This document shows, piece after piece, positions 6,921 through 10,140 of a stretch of 10,140 bases of DNA. Position 1 is the stretch's first letter. Every line of letters begins with the position of its first letter. The notes beneath the pieces were generated by a model. The model had not been told where the DNA came from. It did no database searches and was given only the letters and a program-made list of their open reading frames with translations. The translations under genes and the position numbers were made by a program. This DNA is from Lachnospiraceae bacterium (GTDB lineage Bacteria; Bacillota; Clostridia; Lachnospirales; Lachnospiraceae): positions 395-10,534 of the forward strand of contig DMCJ01000206.1 in NCBI GenBank assembly GCA_003446735.1, given 5' to 3'.

Positions 6921-6953
6921 ACCCGCTCACACTTGTCAGAGGCGGGTTTTTTT
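6921..6953 (+). terminator. Intrinsic terminator with seven-T run
   Basis: ACCCGC (6921-6926) pairs with GCGGGT (6942-6947), and the stem can be extended inward by CTC/GAG with a bulge. It is followed by seven T residues (6947-6953). It is directional for the + strand. It lies 35 bases after the previous terminator and 60 bases before the glycosidase ATG. Confidence 0.8.
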
Positions 6954-6961
6954 GATAGAAT
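6933..6961 (+). promoter_or_regulatory. Putative sigma-A promoter of the alpha-glycosidase operon
   Basis: TTGTCA (6933-6938, five of six) and TAGAAT (6956-6961, five of six) are spaced by 17 bases. The -35 box lies in the loop of the preceding terminator hairpin and the T-run lies in the spacer. A start near 6968 would give a leader of about 45 bases. Confidence 0.65.
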
Positions 6962-7013
6962 ATTCTGTGGATTTTGAACACAGATTTTACTAAGGAAAAA
7001 GGATCATCTGACT

Positions 7014-9128
7014 ATGTACGACGACGCATATTCAAGATTAGAAAGGAATCAGGCGTATCTTTCAGGCATGCGTCCCGTCTTTAATAAAAAGGCTTTATTC
7101 TCCGACACCTCGTCGGAGTTTCTATGTCCCCCGGATCCCAATCCCTACAGCATGGTCACAGTCCGTTTCAGGGCTGCCAAAAACAATATAGACAGAGTCT
7201 TTTTTACCGCAGGTAAAGAAAAGTACTTAATGGAAAAGACGATGTCGGACGATCTTTTCGATTATTATTCCCATGAGCTTCAACTTGATAATGAAAAAGT
7301 CAGCTACCATTTCGAGGTGGTAGTCGGAAAGATACACTGTATTTACGATCGCCGCGGAGTGGCAAGGGATGTGCAGGATTATTATGATTTTACCGTTGTT
7401 CCCGGGCGGCGTTATCCCGACTGGGCCAAGGGCGCGGTCATGTATCAGATCTACGTTGACCGGTTCTGTAACGGCGATACGTCAAATGACGTTCTTTCTC
7501 ATGAATACAATTACATAGGCGAGCATGTCCAGAAGGTTGACGACTGGTATCAGAATCCCGCAGAGATGGATGTCAGGGAATTCTATGGAGGAGACCTTCA
7601 GGGTGTTATCAATAAGCTGGATTATTTAAAGGACCTCGGCATCGATGTCATTTATTTTAATCCTCTTTTTGTATCTCCCTCCAATCACAAATACGATATT
7701 CAGGATTATGATTATATAGATCCCCATTTCGGAAAGATCGTGGACGATTCGGGCGAGCTTTTAAATGAAGGGGATCATGATAATAAAAATGCGACAAAAT
7801 ACATAAACAGAGTCGCAAATAAGGCAAATCTCCACGCCTCCAACGACCTTTTTGCCGAGGTCGTAAGGCAGGCTCATGCAAGGGGCATCCGCGTCATCCT
7901 TGACGGAGTCTTCAATCACTGCGGTTCCTTTAATAAATGGCTCGACAGGGAGTGCATATATGAAGGAGTACAGGGCTATGACAAAGGTGCATATATAGAT
8001 AAGGAAAGTCCTTATCATGATTATTTCCGCTTTTATGATGAGGGGAAATGGCCTTATAACCCGACCTACGACGGGTGGTGGGGACACGATACCCTTCCGA
8101 AGCTTAATTATGAAGGATCCAGACATCTTTATGATTATATTTTATACATAGGACAGAAATGGGTGAGTGAGCCCTATAATGCAGACGGGTGGAGACTTGA
8201 TGTTGCGGCCGATCTGGGACATTCTCCGGAATTTAACCACAAATTCTGGCTTGATTTCAGGAAGGCGGTCCGTCAGGCAAATCCCGAAGCGATCGTTCTT
8301 GCCGAGCATTACGGAAGTCCCAGAGCCTGGATAGAGAACGGCGAATGGGATACGGTCATGAACTATGACGCGTTCATGGAGCCCGTTACCTGGTTTCTTA
8401 CCGGAATGCAGAAGCACAGTGATGACTACAGAGAGGATCTTTACGGCAATGCCGATTCCTTCTGGGGAGCGATGAGATATCACCAGACAGCGCTCATCGG
8501 AGATTCTCTTTATATTGCGATGAACGAGCTTTCAAACCATGATCATTCCCGCTTCCTTACCAGGACGAACAGGAAGGTCGGAAGGATAAATACATTGGGG
8601 AGCGAGGCCGCATCGCAGGGAATTAATAAAGCTGTCATGAGAGAAGCCGTGCTCATACAGATGACCTGGCCCGGCGCGCCGACGGTATATTACGGAGATG
8701 AAGCCGGCTTATGCGGATTTACCGATCCCGACAACAGGAGAACCTATCCCTGGGGCAGGGAAGATCAGAAGCTGATCGATTTCCACAGGGAAATGATTCG
8801 TATCCACAAAGAAAGCAGGGCGCTTAAGACCGGAAGCCTTAAATATCTGGCCGGCGATTATAATCTCATAGGTTACGTCAGATTCTTTGAAGATGAGCAC
8901 TATGTGATAATAGTAAATAATAACGAAGGCCCGGTAGAAAGGGAATATTCCCTCTGGGAAAGCGGTATCCCCAGAGAGTGTGAGCTTGAAAGGATAATGC
9001 TCACGGACGATCAGGGCTTTACGACCGGGATCGAAAAGATACAGGTAAGCGCCGGAAAGATCACACTTAAGCTCGAGAAGACTTCGGCGGTGGTCTTAAG
9101 GCATAAAGGAAGAAATTTCGGATTCTGA
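7014..9128 (+). CDS. Cytosolic GH13 alpha-glycosidase (neopullulanase / cyclomaltodextrinase type)
   Basis: A 704-residue enzyme predicted to hydrolyse alpha-1,4 (and perhaps alpha-1,6) bonds of imported maltodextrins or cyclodextrins. Residues about 25-135 form a beta-rich CBM34-like N-domain, residues about 140-610 the GH13 barrel, and the rest a C-terminal beta domain. Conserved regions are all seen: SPSNHKYDIQDY, region I DGVFNH (Asp297, Asn301, His302), region II GWRLDVA with nucleophile Asp396, region III LAEHYG with acid/base Glu431, region IV SNHDHSR with Asp510, and region V LPKLN (361-365). The last is close to the MPKLN that marks subfamily GH13_20. There is no signal peptide, so it acts in the cytoplasm. 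The ATG at 7014 has AAAGGA ten bases upstream; the start is also set by the N-domain length. It is followed after 14 bases by the next gene, likely the same operon. Exact substrate preference is not readable. Confidence 0.93.
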   Translation: MYDDAYSRLERNQAYLSGMRPVFNKKALFSDTSSEFLCPPDPNPYSMVTVRFRAAKNNIDRVFFTAGKEKYLMEKTMSDDLFDYYSHELQLDNEKVSYHFEVVVGKIHCIYDRRGVARDVQDYYDFTVVPGRRYPDWAKGAVMYQIYVDRFCNGDTSNDVLSHEYNYIGEHVQKVDDWYQNPAEMDVREFYGGDLQGVINKLDYLKDLGIDVIYFNPLFVSPSNHKYDIQDYDYIDPHFGKIVDDSGELLNEGDHDNKNATKYINRVANKANLHASNDLFAEVVRQAHARGIRVILDGVFNHCGSFNKWLDRECIYEGVQGYDKGAYIDKESPYHDYFRFYDEGKWPYNPTYDGWWGHDTLPKLNYEGSRHLYDYILYIGQKWVSEPYNADGWRLDVAADLGHSPEFNHKFWLDFRKAVRQANPEAIVLAEHYGSPRAWIENGEWDTVMNYDAFMEPVTWFLTGMQKHSDDYREDLYGNADSFWGAMRYHQTALIGDSLYIAMNELSNHDHSRFLTRTNRKVGRINTLGSEAASQGINKAVMREAVLIQMTWPGAPTVYYGDEAGLCGFTDPDNRRTYPWGREDQKLIDFHREMIRIHKESRALKTGSLKYLAGDYNLIGYVRFFEDEHYVIIVNNNEGPVEREYSLWESGIPRECELERIMLTDDQGFTTGIEKIQVSAGKITLKLEKTSAVVLRHKGRNFGF

Positions 9129-9142
9129 AAAGAGGTAGAAAG

Positions 9143-9559
9143 ATGAACGAGAAAAAGAAGCTTGAAGACATGACAGACCGCGAGCTTTTGATAGAGCTCG
9201 TAAAGAGTCAGAGAAAAGATGAGATGGGACAGCGCATCACCGCGGTCGCAACGATCGGTCTTTTTGCCGCGGTGTGCATCGCTTTATGCATAGTGATCCC
9301 CAAGGTTGTGACCCTTATCACAGACCTTTCGACTTCGCTTGAAGAAGTAACGGCCCTGGTAAGCCAGGCCGAGGATTCGCTTGCGGGCATCGATGATATG
9401 ATAGCTAATGTGGATAAGGTAGTGGTTGAGAATACCGACGCGGTAAACGAAGTTCTCGGTAACTTCAATTCCGTTGACTTTAACGAACTTAACGGCGCGA
9501 TCAAAGACCTCGGAGACGTGGTCGAACCGCTGGCCAAATTCTTCGGCGCCTTTAAATGA
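9143..9559 (+). CDS. Single-pass membrane protein of unknown function with coiled-coil-like outer part
   Basis: A 138-residue protein I do not recognise by name. Residues 1-31 are charged and probably cytoplasmic (LEDMTDRELLIELVKSQ, with Lys/Arg following), residues about 32-56 form one membrane helix, and the remainder is a helical, acidic, hydrophobically spaced segment likely to be a coiled coil, ending in a short FFGAFK tail. The layout recalls DUF948-like or t-SNARE-style proteins, without enough evidence for assignment. AGAGG lies seven bases before the ATG. It sits 14 bases after the glycosidase and 36 bases before the clostripain-family gene, so it is probably co-transcribed with both. 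A scaffold or partner of the membrane-anchored protease downstream is a reasonable guess, given that both are single-pass proteins. Confidence 0.8.
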   Translation: MNEKKKLEDMTDRELLIELVKSQRKDEMGQRITAVATIGLFAAVCIALCIVIPKVVTLITDLSTSLEEVTALVSQAEDSLAGIDDMIANVDKVVVENTDAVNEVLGNFNSVDFNELNGAIKDLGDVVEPLAKFFGAFK

Positions 9560-9595
9560 CGCAGCTGAAAACAAAACAGATCCGGAGATAAATTC

Positions 9596-10140
9596 ATGAG
9601 CGATATGCAGGGAAGAGAAAAACACGTCACGGACAATTCAAAGGGCGTACATAAAAGAGGAGAGGGCCTTGGAACAGGCCCCGTAGGACGTGCCGACGGC
9701 TATGCGGGAAGAAATGATTCCACGCCTACACCCGGACCTTCGTCAGGCGGCCCTAAAAGGAGCGGCGGTGGCGGAAAGCTGGGAATGATCATAGTGATCA
9801 TCATCCTTCTTTTAGGAGGCGGCGGCGGAGCTACAAGCCTTCTTACCGGCGGTGGTTCCGATACATCATCCTATACGGCACCTGCGCCCACGCAGACTGC
9901 GACGACTCCCGCGCCGGCAGCAGTTGCCGATCCTTTAAGCGGCGTATCGACCGCAAGCTATTCGGACCTTCTTGGTATGTTCGGAGGATTTTCGGGCGGC
10001 GGAGTCTCGTCAGGCTGGACCGAGGGCAGGAACAATACCGGAAAGCTTGACAATTCGGTTGCCGAGGGAGCAAGGGCAAAGCGCACGAAGATCCTTGGAG
10101 ACAACGAGGATAAGATCACGATCATGGTCTATATGTGCGG
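9596..10140 (+). CDS. Membrane-anchored clostripain-family (C11) peptidase-like protein, N-terminal part
   Basis: The frame is open from the ATG at 9596 to the window end (181 full codons). Residues 1-60 are hydrophilic and Gly/Pro/Ser-rich, with a motif RGEGLGTGPVGRADGY at about 21-36. Residues about 62-84 are one membrane helix flanked by Gly runs. Residues about 87-112 form a Thr/Ala/Pro-rich linker. The last visible residues, ITIMVYMC (174-181) followed by the first two bases of a Gly codon, match the first strand of clostripain-related cysteine peptidases, which usually read ITxMVYMxGxDLE. The catalytic His and Cys would lie beyond the window, so activity cannot be checked. GGAG at 9584-9587 is eight bases before the ATG. 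The predicted topology is N-in, with the peptidase domain outside. The Arg-Ala-Lys-Arg stretch at 160-163 just before the domain could be a processing site. The family call rests on one motif plus architecture. Confidence 0.75.
   Translation, partial: MSDMQGREKHVTDNSKGVHKRGEGLGTGPVGRADGYAGRNDSTPTPGPSSGGPKRSGGGGKLGMIIVIIILLLGGGGGATSLLTGGGSDTSSYTAPAPTQTATTPAPAAVADPLSGVSTASYSDLLGMFGGFSGGGVSSGWTEGRNNTGKLDNSVAEGARAKRTKILGDNEDKITIMVYMC

Larger units (their letters stand above)
6595..7013. other. 419-base intergenic region, signal-rich, no credible protein gene
   Basis: The region separates the minus-strand hemolysin III gene from the + strand glycosidase gene. A TTG-started 97-codon frame (6662-6955, +) crosses two terminators and resembles no protein, so it is not called. 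From left to right the region holds the inverted repeat and promoter of the hemolysin III gene, an A/T-rich stretch of about 160 bases (6694-6856) with one weak + strand promoter match (TTGCGA at 6766-6771, 17 bases, TACTAT at 6789-6794), two tandem terminators, and the promoter of the glycosidase gene. A short noncoding RNA of roughly 85 or 150 bases ending at these terminators is possible but unproven. Confidence 0.6.

Noticed and set aside
6662..6955. 97-codon + strand frame starting with TTG
   Set aside because: It starts inside the hemolysin III promoter, runs through two terminator hairpins, has no ribosome binding site and resembles no protein.
6965..6983. Small hairpin (TCTGTG/CACAGA) in the glycosidase leader as a third terminator
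   Set aside because: Only six pairs with a nine-base loop and a short T-run; too weak to call.
9208..9636. 142-codon minus-strand frame opposite the 138-residue membrane protein
   Set aside because: The + strand gene has a good ribosome binding site, a membrane helix and operon spacing; the opposite frame has none of these.

Overview
The window looks like chromosomal DNA from an anaerobic clostridial Firmicute, most likely a Lachnospiraceae member such as a gut or rumen Butyrivibrio-like organism. This is inferred from moderate GC, AGGAGG-type ribosome binding sites, the protein styles (cytosolic GH13_20-type alpha-glycosidase, clostripain-family peptidase, Asp/Glu/Pro-rich lipoprotein) and compact intergenic regions. 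No phage, CRISPR, transposase, tRNA or rRNA gene is visible.

Left part, + strand (1-3551): the C-terminal three quarters of acetate kinase, then two tandem paralogous polytopic membrane proteins of the GT-C / Gpi18-like glycosyltransferase type. The paralogs align from residue 1 and share the same motifs. Between them lies a 203-bp, strongly palindromic, GC-rich element (2162-2364). Its ends form a 31-bp imperfect inverted repeat and its interior holds several further hairpins. It ends exactly where the ribosome binding site of the second paralog begins. This is the least explained structure in the window.

Middle (3552-6594): a + strand c-di-GMP protein (GAF-like domain, degenerate GGDEF, intact EAL) with its own promoter and an intrinsic terminator. 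It converges on a minus-strand block holding a small lipoprotein with a good promoter and, upstream of it, a hemolysin III (TrhA/YqfA, PAQR-like) membrane protein with its own promoter and a 7-7-7 inverted repeat in its leader.

Intergenic 6595-7013: 419 bases without a credible protein gene, but rich in signals. It holds the minus-strand promoter of the hemolysin III gene, two tandem + strand intrinsic terminators with no + strand gene upstream of them, and a good + strand promoter whose -35 box lies in the loop of the second terminator hairpin and which should drive the next gene.

Right part, + strand (7014-10140): a probable operon of a cytosolic GH13 alpha-glycosidase (neopullulanase/cyclomaltodextrinase type), a 138-residue single-pass membrane protein of unknown function, and the N-terminal 181 residues of a membrane-anchored clostripain-family (C11) protein cut by the window end.

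The genes look like ordinary core and accessory functions: acetate/ATP formation, envelope glycosylation, c-di-GMP turnover and maltodextrin breakdown. I see no multi-gene novel defence or mobile system. The points worth following are the palindromic element, the orphan terminators and the membrane protein/peptidase pair.
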